From the NCBI GenBank assembly GCA_019244945.1, contig JAFASD010000349.1:1-13132 (forward strand): a DNA stretch of 13,132 nt. The letters are read 5' to 3'. The translations under genes and the position numbers were made by a program. Shown here piece by piece: positions 7,078-13,132 of this stretch. Source of the stretch: Acidobacteriaceae bacterium. Its GTDB lineage: Bacteria; Acidobacteriota; Terriglobia; Bryobacterales; Bryobacteraceae. The first letter of the stretch is position 1. Every line of letters starts with the position of its first letter. Under the pieces are notes generated by a model. It was not told the DNA's origin, did no database searches, and was given only the letters and a program-made list of their open reading frames with translations.

Positions 7078-7434
7078 AGGTCCCGTGCGGTATCCGGTCA
7101 AGTCAGCGGCCGATTGCGCATTTTGTCGAAGACTCTACACAAGAGTCATAACCGGGATCTCGGCGGGTGGTGCTACGATCTCTCCCCCATCCATGTGACA
7201 GCGATTGGTTGGCTTAAGAAAACCTTCGAAAAATGGACTATCCGAATCGAGGAGTCGAGAATATCCTCGCTGAACGAAAGGCTCGTGAGGCTGCGACGTT
7301 CGCATTTTTGCAGGTCGATGAGCATCATGACGCCCCTCTGTGCACGCTGCGAACAGGAGTCCCGTATCTTACGATCCTTGCTGGGTACCCGGCCAACGTG
7401 CCGGGGCGTAATAGCCATACAAAACGGGGACGCA
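7078..7434. other. Convergent intergenic region with GC-rich hairpin
   Basis: About 360 bases between the convergent GAF gene and the ArsR-methyltransferase gene. A plus-strand ORF from 7233 to 7442 (69 codons, beginning MDYPNRGVENILAERKAREA) fits here and ends in an 8-base overlap with the regulator gene, but it has no ribosome site and no family I recognise. CCCGGC-CAACGT-GCCGGG at 7388-7405 is a perfect 6-bp stem. It has no U-run on either side, so it is only a weak candidate for a bidirectional terminator. Confidence 0.4.
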
Positions 7435-8373
7435 CTAGGTAGCGGCGATTGCGAGAAGAGTCTCGAAATGGGGAGCGTCCGGCTCGCGATGCACCACGGC
7501 GGTACTGATGTTGCGGAAACCGGCTTTTTTGAGGAAACTTTGGAGTTCCAATTCTGTGAAGCCAAGCCACACGTCCGCATACATTTCACGCGCTTCTTCG
7601 AAATGATGACGGAGCAGGTCTAGAATCGCGATTCGCCCGCCCGGTTTCAGAATGCGCGAGGCTTCCGTAATCGCCCGCTCGGGATGTGGCGCGTGATGCA
7701 AAGATTGGCTGAAAAACGCGAGATCTACTTGAGCGTTGCCGATCGGCACGGATTCCATGTCGCCCAGCCGATATTCGAGATTTTTCACGCCATGTTTGCG
7801 CGCGAGCTTCGCGCCGAAATCTACCATCTTTTCCGAATTGTCAATGGCAATGACGCGCTTCGCGCGCTGCGCGAGAAGCTGGGAAAAGGTTCCTTCACCT
7901 GCCCCTAAATCAGCGATCAGGAGGGGAGGCATTAAGGCGAGTAAGGCCTCGGCCAAACCTTTCCAGGAGCGTCCGGGCAGATACTCGCGCCCGAAGCGGC
8001 CAGCCAGTCCATCGAAGTAAGCTCGCATCTGGTCGCGGCGCTTGCGCAAAACGAGCTTCAGCGCCTCACGGTCCTGTTCCGCATCGGGTATGTCCGCTGC
8101 CGCCTGACGGAATAGGTCCATTAACTGGGCGAATAGCTTGCCGTCTTTTCCGCGCGACAATTTCAGGCGGTAGAAGATATTTTTCCCAGTCCGGCGATCT
8201 TCAACCAAGCCCGCGTGCTTGAGTTGAGAAAGATGAGTTGAGATCTGGCTCTGGCCTTTTGCCAGAACCTCCTGTATCTCGGCGACGGATAATTCATCAC
8301 GTTCGAGCAGCAGCAGCAGACGAACCCGGGTGGGATCGGCTAACAACCGCATTGATTTGAGAACCAGCGACAT
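7435..8373 (-). CDS. ArsR-family regulator fused to a SAM-dependent methyltransferase domain (SahR-like)
   Basis: A 312-aa two-domain regulator. Residues ~1-95 are a winged HTH of the ArsR type (LADPTRVRLLLLL, then recognition helix region GQSQISTHLSQLKHAGLV at 40-57 and wing DRRTGKNIFYRL). Residues ~115-300 are a class I methyltransferase fold: motif I ADLGAGEG (154-161), acidic loop AIDNSEKM (176-183), motif II-like GDMESVP, and ILKPGGRIAILDLL (241-254). The protein has no cysteine at all, so the classic thiol metal site of ArsR/SmtB is absent. In Proteobacteria, ArsR-type SahR regulators control SAM-cycle genes in response to S-adenosylhomocysteine. Divergence from ahcY and the palindrome between them support the same role here. 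The methyltransferase fold is probably the SAH/SAM sensor, though catalysis cannot be excluded. The start at 8373 gives the standard short N-terminus. Confidence 0.9.
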   Translation of the reverse strand: MSLVLKSMRLLADPTRVRLLLLLERDELSVAEIQEVLAKGQSQISTHLSQLKHAGLVEDRRTGKNIFYRLKLSRGKDGKLFAQLMDLFRQAAADIPDAEQDREALKLVLRKRRDQMRAYFDGLAGRFGREYLPGRSWKGLAEALLALMPPLLIADLGAGEGTFSQLLAQRAKRVIAIDNSEKMVDFGAKLARKHGVKNLEYRLGDMESVPIGNAQVDLAFFSQSLHHAPHPERAITEASRILKPGGRIAILDLLRHHFEEAREMYADVWLGFTELELQSFLKKAGFRNISTAVVHREPDAPHFETLLAIAAT

Positions 8374-8387
8374 CTTTACTCATCAAC

Positions 8388-8407
8388 ATATCAAGATAAT
8401 TTGATAT
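8388..8407. promoter_or_regulatory. Probable SahR-like operator with overlapping promoter elements
   Basis: A perfect inverted repeat, ATATCAA-GATAAT-TTGATAT, lies in the 54-bp gap between the divergent regulator and ahcY. The size and symmetry suit a dimeric ArsR-type repressor. The spacer GATAAT (8395-8400) can serve as an ahcY -10 box, placing the transcript start just upstream of the Shine-Dalgarno. TATAAT at 8405-8410 is a better consensus but would start transcription inside the SD. No good -35 was seen. A repressor bound here would block both promoters. Confidence 0.75.
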
Positions 8408-8413
8408 AATGCT

Positions 8414-8420
8414 GGGGAGG
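8414..8420 (+). promoter_or_regulatory. Strong Shine-Dalgarno of ahcY
   Basis: GGGGAGG lies 7 bases before ATG 8428. It fixes the start and is consistent with high expression of this housekeeping enzyme. Confidence 0.8.
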
Positions 8421-8427
8421 TTAACCC

Positions 8428-9858
8428 ATGAGCTCCGCACTTCTCAATGAGACTGCTACAGAATACAAAGTCGCCGACCTGGCCTTAGCCGACTGGGGCC
8501 GCAAAGAGATATCCGTTGCCGAACACGAGATGCCAGGCCTGATGGCGATTCGGAAGAAATACGCCGCGCAGAGACCGTTGGCCGGCGTAAGGGTCACGGG
8601 TTCGCTGCACATGACCATTCAGACGGCGGTGCTGATTGAGACATTGGTCGATTTGGGCGCTGACGTTCGCTGGGCAAGCTGCAATATCTTTTCCACGCAG
8701 GACCATGCCGCCGCCGCTATCGCTGCCGCAGGGGTCCCGGTATTCGCCTGGAAGGGTGAAAGCCTGGAGGAGTATTGGTGGTGTACTTACCAGGCCCTTA
8801 GCCATCCAAACGGCAAGGGGCCGCAACTGGTGGTTGATGACGGTGGAGATGTTACGCTTCTTATCCACAAGGGTTATGAGCTTGAGGAAGCCAGCGATTG
8901 GGTCAACACGCCTTCTTCCAGTCACGAAGAGAAGGTTATTAAAGATCTCCTCAAAAGGATCCACAAAGAAGATCCGCAGCGCTGGCACAACGTCGCGAAA
9001 GAATGGCGCGGCGTTTCCGAGGAGACCACTACCGGTGTTCACCGTCTTTACAAAATGCAGGAGGCGGGCAAGCTGCTGGTTCCTGCGATTAACGTAAACG
9101 ACTCGGTTACGAAATCGAAATTCGACAACCTGTACGGGTGCCGCGAGTCGCTGGCCGATGGCATCAAGCGCGCCACGGACGTTATGGTTGCGGGCAAAGT
9201 CGCGGTGATCTGCGGCTACGGAGATGTCGGGAAAGGGTCAGCTCACTCGCTGCGCGGCATGGGCGCGCGCGTGGTTGTTACCGAAATCGATCCGATCAAT
9301 GCGCTGCAGGCCGCGATGGAGGGATTTGAAGTGACGACCATCGAAGAAACGCTCGGCCGCGGCGATATTTACGTCACTTGCACCGGCAATGTCGACATTC
9401 TCACGTTGGAGCACATGCGGTACATGAAGGATCAGGCCATTGTTTGCAATATCGGCCACTTCGACAACGAAATCCAAGTAGACCGTCTGAACGCCGAAGC
9501 GGGAGTGGAGCGGATCAACATTAAACCGCAAGTCGATATGTACACTTTCCCTGACGGACACAGTATCTTTCTGCTCGCAGAAGGACGGTTGGTGAATCTC
9601 GGCTGCGCGACGGGTCATCCGAGCTTTGTCATGAGCAACAGCTTTTCGAATCAGACGCTGGCTCAGATCGATCTCTGGAAAAATCGCGATACCTACGAGA
9701 TCGGAGTGTACACGTTACCGAAGAAGCTCGATGAAGAGGTTGCGAGGCTGCACCTGGAGAAAATCGGCGTGAAGCTCACGACGCTAACTCCCAAGCAAGC
9801 GGAGTATCTTGGAGTGCCGATCGAAGGTCCTTACAAGGCCGACCATTATCGGTACTAA
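8428..9858 (+). CDS. ahcY: Adenosylhomocysteinase (S-adenosyl-L-homocysteine hydrolase)
   Basis: A 476-aa cytosolic enzyme that reversibly splits S-adenosylhomocysteine into adenosine and homocysteine with bound NAD, removing the product inhibitor of methyltransferases and feeding the methionine cycle. Seen in order are substrate-domain SLHMTIQTAVLI (59-70), NDSVTKSKFDN (224-234, with K229 and D233 of the active site), the NAD Rossmann motif GYGDVGKG (263-270), NIGHFDNE (341-348), GHPSFVMSNSFSNQ (396-409), and the C-terminal tail YKADHYRY, whose Lys and Tyr reach the NAD of the neighbouring subunit. The length exceeds the ~432-aa human form because of an extra segment around residues 155-195, the long-loop form common in bacteria. 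It is divergent from the SahR-like regulator, with the shared operator just upstream. It looks complete and functional. Confidence 0.98.
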   Translation: MSSALLNETATEYKVADLALADWGRKEISVAEHEMPGLMAIRKKYAAQRPLAGVRVTGSLHMTIQTAVLIETLVDLGADVRWASCNIFSTQDHAAAAIAAAGVPVFAWKGESLEEYWWCTYQALSHPNGKGPQLVVDDGGDVTLLIHKGYELEEASDWVNTPSSSHEEKVIKDLLKRIHKEDPQRWHNVAKEWRGVSEETTTGVHRLYKMQEAGKLLVPAINVNDSVTKSKFDNLYGCRESLADGIKRATDVMVAGKVAVICGYGDVGKGSAHSLRGMGARVVVTEIDPINALQAAMEGFEVTTIEETLGRGDIYVTCTGNVDILTLEHMRYMKDQAIVCNIGHFDNEIQVDRLNAEAGVERINIKPQVDMYTFPDGHSIFLLAEGRLVNLGCATGHPSFVMSNSFSNQTLAQIDLWKNRDTYEIGVYTLPKKLDEEVARLHLEKIGVKLTTLTPKQAEYLGVPIEGPYKADHYRY

Positions 9859-9910
9859 AAGAAGAGAGTTCTCCGCGCTGCGGGTACTATAGCTGTACAA
9901 GGTGTTTTGC

Positions 9911-10057
9911 ATGAGAATCTCTATCGCATTACTGCTGGGTGTTTTTTTCTTGGGCACGGTGATTCAGGCGCAGGCCAAGCCTGCGCCTGAGACTTCCACA
10001 CATCCAAGACCGCACAAGGTCAAACGGCACAAGGGCAGGAAACACCGAACGAGCTGA
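9911..10057 (+). CDS. Small secreted, highly basic peptide (48 aa)
   Basis: A short ORF 52 bases after ahcY encoding a Sec-type signal peptide, MRISIALLLGVFFLGTVIQA followed by QA (n-region Arg, hydrophobic core, AQA cleavage site near residue 22). The mature peptide is only about 26 residues, starting KPAPETSTHP and ending in a Lys/Arg/His-rich tail (KVKRHKGRKHRTS). AGG about 10 bases upstream is a modest ribosome site. The export signal followed by a strongly basic, disordered tail makes a real gene likely despite its size. The function is unknown. Possible roles are binding to envelope polyanions or antimicrobial-like activity. A perfect hairpin overlaps the cleavage-site codons. Whether it shares the ahcY transcript is unclear. 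Confidence 0.6.
   Translation: MRISIALLLGVFFLGTVIQAQAKPAPETSTHPRPHKVKRHKGRKHRTS
9964..9990. repeat. Perfect 12-bp inverted repeat hairpin
   Basis: TCAGGCGCAGGC-CAA-GCCTGCGCCTGA is a perfect 12-bp stem with a 3-base loop. It lies within the small secreted-peptide ORF at the signal cleavage site. There is no following T-tract on either strand, so it is not a standard intrinsic terminator. It could stabilise the 3' end of the ahcY transcript, modulate translation, or be a REP-like element. Confidence 0.7.
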
Positions 10058-10097
10058 AGCGACTTCGCGGCAAGCGACCTATCGAGCAGGAACCCGC

Positions 10098-10340
10098 TCA
10101 TAGCTCAGTCGGGCGTCCGTAATCCTTTTGTCTTTCCAGATTCAGCTCCGCGCCCGCCAAAGGTGATTCCATCAAGAACTGGGCCCCGCTTTTTTGCGGT
10201 GATTTGATTCTTCGCTCTCCATTTTTCTCTCGGAGCGTCGCCAAGTCATGATCGAGCACTTCCTCCGGGTCTCGGAAGTGTCCGCTGGCAATTTCTGCTT
10301 GAATAATCCGTTCTTGTTGAGTTTTCAGTGTGACCGTCAC
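10098..10340 (-). CDS. Orphan ParD-like antitoxin
   Basis: An 80-aa protein resembling type II toxin-antitoxin antitoxins of the ParD/ribbon-helix-helix kind. It has an N-terminal beta strand MTVTLKTQQ, then helices with the ParD-type phrase AEIASGHFRDPEEVLDHDLATLRE (compare family 'V.SGRYAS..EVVR.AL..L'). The C-terminal tail ESPLAGAELNLERQKDYGRP is the kind of toxin-wrapping extension seen on antitoxins. The start is GTG 10340, with GGAG 7 bases upstream on the minus strand. No toxin gene (ParE, PIN or other) is seen next to it on either strand. Downstream lies the convergent small peptide gene and upstream a decayed MOSC gene. It is either a solitary antitoxin or the survivor of a broken pair. 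Confidence 0.65.
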   Translation of the reverse strand: MTVTLKTQQERIIQAEIASGHFRDPEEVLDHDLATLREKNGERRIKSPQKSGAQFLMESPLAGAELNLERQKDYGRPTEL

Positions 10341-10559
10341 TGTTGCGCTCCATTCCGCTTCCGCATAGAATGCGGGAAAGTACCGACGAATGTCTGCAAC
10401 TGAAGTTGCGTATTAGATTCAATGAGGCCACGACCGGGCGATCGCAGGCGCTATGTCAATTCAGCTTGGCAAGCGGATCGAGCACTTGCCCTCAACGACT
10501 TGTCGGGTCAAAAACATTTAAATCGTATCTTGTTTTGGTGGAGTTTTTGGGGAGCAGAT

Positions 10560-10846
10560 CACAGGGAGTGTCCCAAGGTTGAAGCTTCTCCGAACCGGCC
10601 GAAGATGAAGTTTTACGTGCGAGAATGCGCTGCCAGTAGTGATAGGAGTCCATCTGATAAATGAAAACGGCGCGGTGCTCCCCACCATGACCAACCAGAT
10701 CGCCTTGCGCATCGCCAACACATATTGAGCTTGCGCACCATTTATCGTCCCTCAACGGGATTTTTCCAGATTGCGGTATGGACAGGGTTACCGCTCCATG
10801 TCACGTCGCGTGGAAGGCAGACATTTACTGAAAGCGATCTGGGCAT
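10560..10846 (-). pseudogene. MOSC-domain protein remnant, truncated and frameshifted
   Basis: Reading the minus strand from ATG 10846 gives SVNVCLPRDVTWSGNPVHTA followed by IWKNPVEGR, then an in-frame TAA (10744-10742), MVRKLN, a one-base gain, VGDAQGDLVGHGGEHRAVFI then YQMDSYHYWQRILARK, a one-base loss, and FIFGRFGE. This is the N-terminal half of a MOSC (molybdenum cofactor sulfurase C-terminal) protein of the kind often fused to a ferredoxin reductase: conserved 'SVNVGLPR', 'DGDGQGD..GHGGE.RAV..YQ.DSY.YW' and 'FGENFT'. Homology ends soon after FGE, so the C-terminal part with the rest of the MOSC barrel is missing. One stop, at least two indels and the truncation show that it is dead. The flanking bases 10341-10559 and 10847-10958 contain nothing I recognise. 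Confidence 0.8.
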
Positions 10847-10958
10847 CTATATTTCGTGGAAGTCCAGCACGGTGGAGGGATGGGTTCGTACTCCGGCTGA
10901 ATATTCTGGTAATCACGATCAAGCTCTCGTCTAGCAACAAGCTGCTTTGGTCGAGCGA

Positions 10959-11447
10959 TCACCTCCATAACTTGCTGGCGAGCCAGTAATCGACACTGAA
11001 CTTTCCCGGACCAGAGCAGATCAACCAGATAAAAAAGAGCACGTACAGGACTTCCGGAAGGTAGAGGAAATCGTCGAGCCAGTTAAGAGGCGAAAGTCCT
11101 TTGCGCATTGCGGAAAGGTTGGCGGTCAGGATCGCGACAAGCATATCGACCAATAAAGCCACACAGGCCAAGCTCGAAAGAAACCCCACCGCCAGCAAGA
11201 ATCCGCCAACGAACTCGACACCCGATACTAAATAAGTCATCAGGCGAGGAAACGGGACTTTGGCCTTTACGAGCGTTTCGTACATAGTTTGCCTTCTGCC
11301 GGCGACAAACAATTTGTTTGCTCCGGAGATGGCGAAGAACAGCCCGAGCGAAACGCGTACCAGCAAGATGGCATGTTGTTCCAAACCACTGCTACCCAGC
11401 TGCGCAAACTGGACCAACCGTTTCAAATCCACCTCTTGCCCTTCCAT
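10959..11447 (-). CDS. DoxX-family membrane protein
   Basis: A 162-aa inner-membrane protein with four predicted helices (about 27-45, 70-88, 90-109 and 131-146). The DoxX pattern is clear: LLVRVSLGLFFAISGANKLF near the first helix, then LMTYLVSGVEFVGGFLLAVG, a charged loop with a WLDDFLYLPE element, and LICSGPGKFSVDYWLA at the end. DoxX proteins are loosely tied to redox and oxidative-stress functions and to quinone or thiosulfate metabolism. The specific role here is unknown. Start: ATG 11447 lacks a ribosome site, whereas GTG 11432 five codons later has GGAAGGG upstream and may be the true start, giving 157 aa. It lies 155 bases downstream of the NTF2-like gene on the same strand. Confidence 0.87.
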   Translation of the reverse strand: MEGQEVDLKRLVQFAQLGSSGLEQHAILLVRVSLGLFFAISGANKLFVAGRRQTMYETLVKAKVPFPRLMTYLVSGVEFVGGFLLAVGFLSSLACVALLVDMLVAILTANLSAMRKGLSPLNWLDDFLYLPEVLYVLFFIWLICSGPGKFSVDYWLASKLWR

Positions 11448-11602
11448 CCGGAGGAAGTGGTGTAACGACCCAATGTCACAGAAACTCTTCGGTAACTGTG
11501 TTAACCAGGAATTAGGGGGTCTCTGGAGTTAATCTCTGTTCTCGACAATTATGATGCAAACCGCAAATGGCGGTGTCCTCAGCGAATCCTCGTGCCTCGA
11601 GA

Positions 11603-12037
11603 TTATATGTCCATCCGTTCGACCCATTGAGCGCGCCATGCGGGAGCGACGAATGGATCCGCAAAGTACTGTGTTTCCCGCGCAACCTTGTCGTCCCTGA
11701 ACTCCATGATGCTTACGGTGTAGGAGGGTTTACCGTCGTATGTCAGGATGAATTCCGTGATCCAAAGATCACCGTCCCCAATGATTCGTCGGACAGCAAA
11801 CCGCTTTTTACTCGGCTGACTAGCGCGTTGATTCTGTATGTTGCGTCGACCGCGGGTTCGCTCGCCTGACTGCGGGTATTCCAGCACCGCGTCTTCGTGA
11901 TAGAGGCGGTGCTCCGTTTCAAAATCGCTGGCATCGGACGCCGCCCAATGCTGATCCAGTGCCGCGCGGCGCTCTTGATCTCGCACTCCAGAATGCTGCT
12001 CCTTTGTTTTGTTTGATCGTTCATTTTGAGTCTTCAA
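11603..12037 (-). CDS. NTF2-like / SnoaL-like small protein
   Basis: Up to 144 aa. The body (from about RRAALDQHWAASDA) is a cystatin-like alpha+beta cone of the NTF2/SnoaL class. It has an N-terminal helix followed by HRLYHEDAVLEYPQSGERTR (the typical 'f..Da.....P..G...G...I' pattern), then beta strands ending in VSIMEFRDDKVARETQYFAD (the typical 'E..dGKI....Y.D' end). Proteins of this class bind small hydrophobic ligands or act as isomerases or cyclases, and catalytic residues cannot be assigned here. The start is uncertain. The longest frame uses TTG 12037 with a weak ribosome site, and an in-frame GTG about 17 codons later, after AAAGGAG, would give roughly 127 aa, closer to the domain start. 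It may be cotranscribed with the DoxX gene downstream. Confidence 0.8.
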   Translation of the reverse strand: MKTQNERSNKTKEQHSGVRDQERRAALDQHWAASDASDFETEHRLYHEDAVLEYPQSGERTRGRRNIQNQRASQPSKKRFAVRRIIGDGDLWITEFILTYDGKPSYTVSIMEFRDDKVARETQYFADPFVAPAWRAQWVERMDI

Positions 12038-12174
12038 TTTGACAAGAACCTAAATGCTTTAGAGGAATCGGAGGGTAGACCCGTCAAGTCGCCCTGTTTC
12101 TTCGATCATCCTAGAGTCTACATGGCGTCGAAGCATCGAACGCCTAAGTAGTCGAATTGTTGGACAACTAGACT

Positions 12175-12552
12175 ATGCCGGGCAACTTGACAATGGTGCT
12201 CAAAACTCATCAACAAGCAATCGGAATTCCCTTCCGAATTTTGTTCGAACCAACCACTCGAGTTAGGGGCGCTGAAAAAGACATTCAACGCACGCGCATC
12301 GGAAAAGGCGACCGAGGCTGGCTCGGTCCGAAAGTAAATGCTTGGGCGTTTTGCGCGAACATTCGGCAAGCAACTCTCGCATCACGGAGTTCACGACAAG
12401 ATAGTTCCCATTGCAAACTCCTATTGGCCGACGGAAGACTTGCCCAACGCTGTTCTGCTCATGTATGCTGATTCCGGGCAGGGCTCGCTGTCCAGTTCCA
12501 CGACTCGTTCACACTCCAGTCCAAGGCTTTTCTCGCTTGCGAATCGACAGCA
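12175..12552 (+). pseudogene. Alpha/beta-hydrolase remnant (C-terminal half, frameshifted)
   Basis: Three reading-frame pieces join into the C-terminal half of an alpha/beta-fold hydrolase of the haloperoxidase-like group. Frame 1 gives FRILFEPTTRVRGAEKDIQR and later GPKVNAWAF. After a one-base gain near 12350, frame 2 gives ARTFGKQLSHHGVHDKIVPI then ANSYWPTEDLPNAVLLMYADSG and QGSL. After a one-base loss near 12490, frame 1 gives QFHDSFTLQSKAFLA. Family members carry 'HG.HD..VP..NSY.L...LPNA.L..YPDSGHGSLFQFHE.FT.Q...FL'. The catalytic His of SGHG is Gln here (SGQG). The N-terminal half with the nucleophile elbow is missing, and a block between TFGK and HGVHD is deleted. Three kinds of lesion make this a pseudogene. 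It runs directly into the DipZ-like fragment. Confidence 0.72.
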
Positions 12553-13132
12553 ATCATTCGATCTGGACCAACTTCGGCAACGAATACTGGCCCGCGGACT
12601 ACTTCATCGACGCAAAGGGTCGAATCCGTTACCACCACTTCGGCGAAGGTGAATACGAGAAATCCGAGCGCGTCATTAAGACTCTTCTCAAAGAGAGTGG
12701 AGCCACTGGACTGGACGAAAGCGTCGTACATATCGCGGCTGACGGTCCGGAGGCGCCACCGAGCGACGATGTGGAATCGACCGAAACCTACGTCGGCTAC
12801 GCGCGTGCGGAGAACTTCGCATCCCCCGAGCGGATGGCCTCGGATGCTCGAAGGAATTACAGCTCGCCGGCACAACTCGCGCTCAATCAATGGGGACTCA
12901 GCGGAGTATGGAAAATCGCCAGCGAGAAAGCCACACTCGCATCGACACACGGAAAGATTCTGTTCCGATTTCACGCCCGCGACGTACATATGGTGCTGGG
13001 TCCGCCGAGGAAGGGGGATGTTGTTCGATTCAAGGTGACGATGAATGGGGCGGTACTAGGGGACGACCATGGATCCGATTCCGGCATCGATGGCATGGGC
13101 GAAGTTCGAGAGCCGCGCATGTATCAGCTCGT
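12543..13132 (+). pseudogene. DipZ/TlpA-like thioredoxin-family protein, 5'-truncated, open at the right edge
   Basis: From 12543 the frame is uninterrupted to the last base. It begins IDSNHSIWTNFGNEYWPADY then FIDAKGRIRYHHFGEGEYEK, which is the C-terminal half of the TlpA/thioredoxin-like domain of DipZ-type proteins (family 'D..YAIW.AF.N.YWPA.YFID..G.IR.HHFGEGEY'). The C-terminal beta-rich domain follows (TYVGYARAENFASPE, LALNQWGLSGVWKIASEKAT, FRFHARDVHMVLGP, EVREPRMYQLV). The N-terminal membrane part and the thioredoxin CxxC are absent, because the sequence upstream of the junction is hydrolase debris. An in-frame ATG at 12465 would give a continuous ORF, but its first ~26 residues are out-of-frame hydrolase sequence. 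It is most likely the remains of a truncated gene, though the surviving domain has no internal stop. Confidence 0.72.

Noticed and set aside
7388..7405. Intrinsic terminator between convergent genes
   Set aside because: The 6-bp GC stem is perfect, but no U-run follows on either strand. It is kept only as a note in the intergenic entry.
7114..7623. Plus-strand ORF of 169 codons across the regulator 3' end
   Set aside because: It overlaps the well-supported minus-strand ArsR-methyltransferase gene and encodes no recognisable domain.
9964..9990. Rho-independent terminator of ahcY
   Set aside because: Strong stem but no T-tract on either side, and it lies inside a plausible small gene.
10725..10989. 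Two plus-strand ORFs of about 70 codons
   Set aside because: They are antisense to the MOSC remnant and show no family features.
12118..12369. Minus-strand 83-codon ORF
   Set aside because: It is antisense to the hydrolase remnant, which explains the sequence better.
12459..12989. Minus-strand 176-codon ORF
   Set aside because: The opposite strand has an uninterrupted frame with clear DipZ-like homology. This ORF is its shadow.
1..13132. tRNA, rRNA, CRISPR arrays, insertion sequences, att sites
   Set aside because: No cloverleaf, spaced direct-repeat array, transposase or recombinase coding, or terminal inverted repeat pair was seen on either strand.

Overview
The window looks like chromosomal DNA of a free-living, moderately GC-rich Gram-negative bacterium. 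Acidobacteriota is my best guess, from a long-form ahcY divergent from an ArsR-methyltransferase regulator and from the remnants of MOSC, DipZ-like and alpha/beta-hydrolase genes. This is inference from gene types; no rRNA or other phylogenetic marker is present.

Region 1 (1-7077, + strand) is a compact operon-like run of eight genes. In order they are: an unrecognised protein cut by the left edge; a MinD/ParA-type ATPase with a KGGAGRTT P-loop; a CHAT-domain (caspase-like) protease with His and Cys in place; an ABC ATPase and an ABC permease of the NitT/TauT/SsuBC type with no substrate-binding protein; a 135-aa unknown; a 474-aa protein with a cysteine cluster and three C-terminal membrane helices; and a GAF-domain protein. 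Genes overlap or sit a few bases apart, so they are probably co-expressed. I know of no described system with this composition. It is the best candidate for an undescribed conflict, defence or regulated-proteolysis system: GAF as sensor, ATPase as switch, CHAT as protease effector, and the membrane proteins as target or output. All of these role assignments are inference.

Region 2 (7435-9858) is a housekeeping S-adenosylhomocysteine module. A minus-strand ArsR-type HTH fused to a SAM-methyltransferase domain (SahR-like) diverges from ahcY. The 54-bp gap between them holds a perfect ATATCAA-N6-TTGATAT palindrome, the likely operator.

Region 3 (9911-10340) holds a 48-aa secreted, very basic peptide gene with a 12-bp perfect hairpin inside it, and an orphan antitoxin-like gene on the minus strand.

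Region 4 (10341-13132) mixes intact small genes (DoxX-family membrane protein and an NTF2/SnoaL-like protein, both minus strand) with gene debris: a frameshifted and truncated MOSC-domain gene, a frameshifted alpha/beta-hydrolase remnant, and an N-terminally truncated DipZ/TlpA-like thioredoxin gene joined directly to the hydrolase remnant. The DipZ-like frame stays open to the right edge. This part looks like a decaying or rearranged interval. No tRNA, rRNA, CRISPR array or recognisable insertion sequence was seen.
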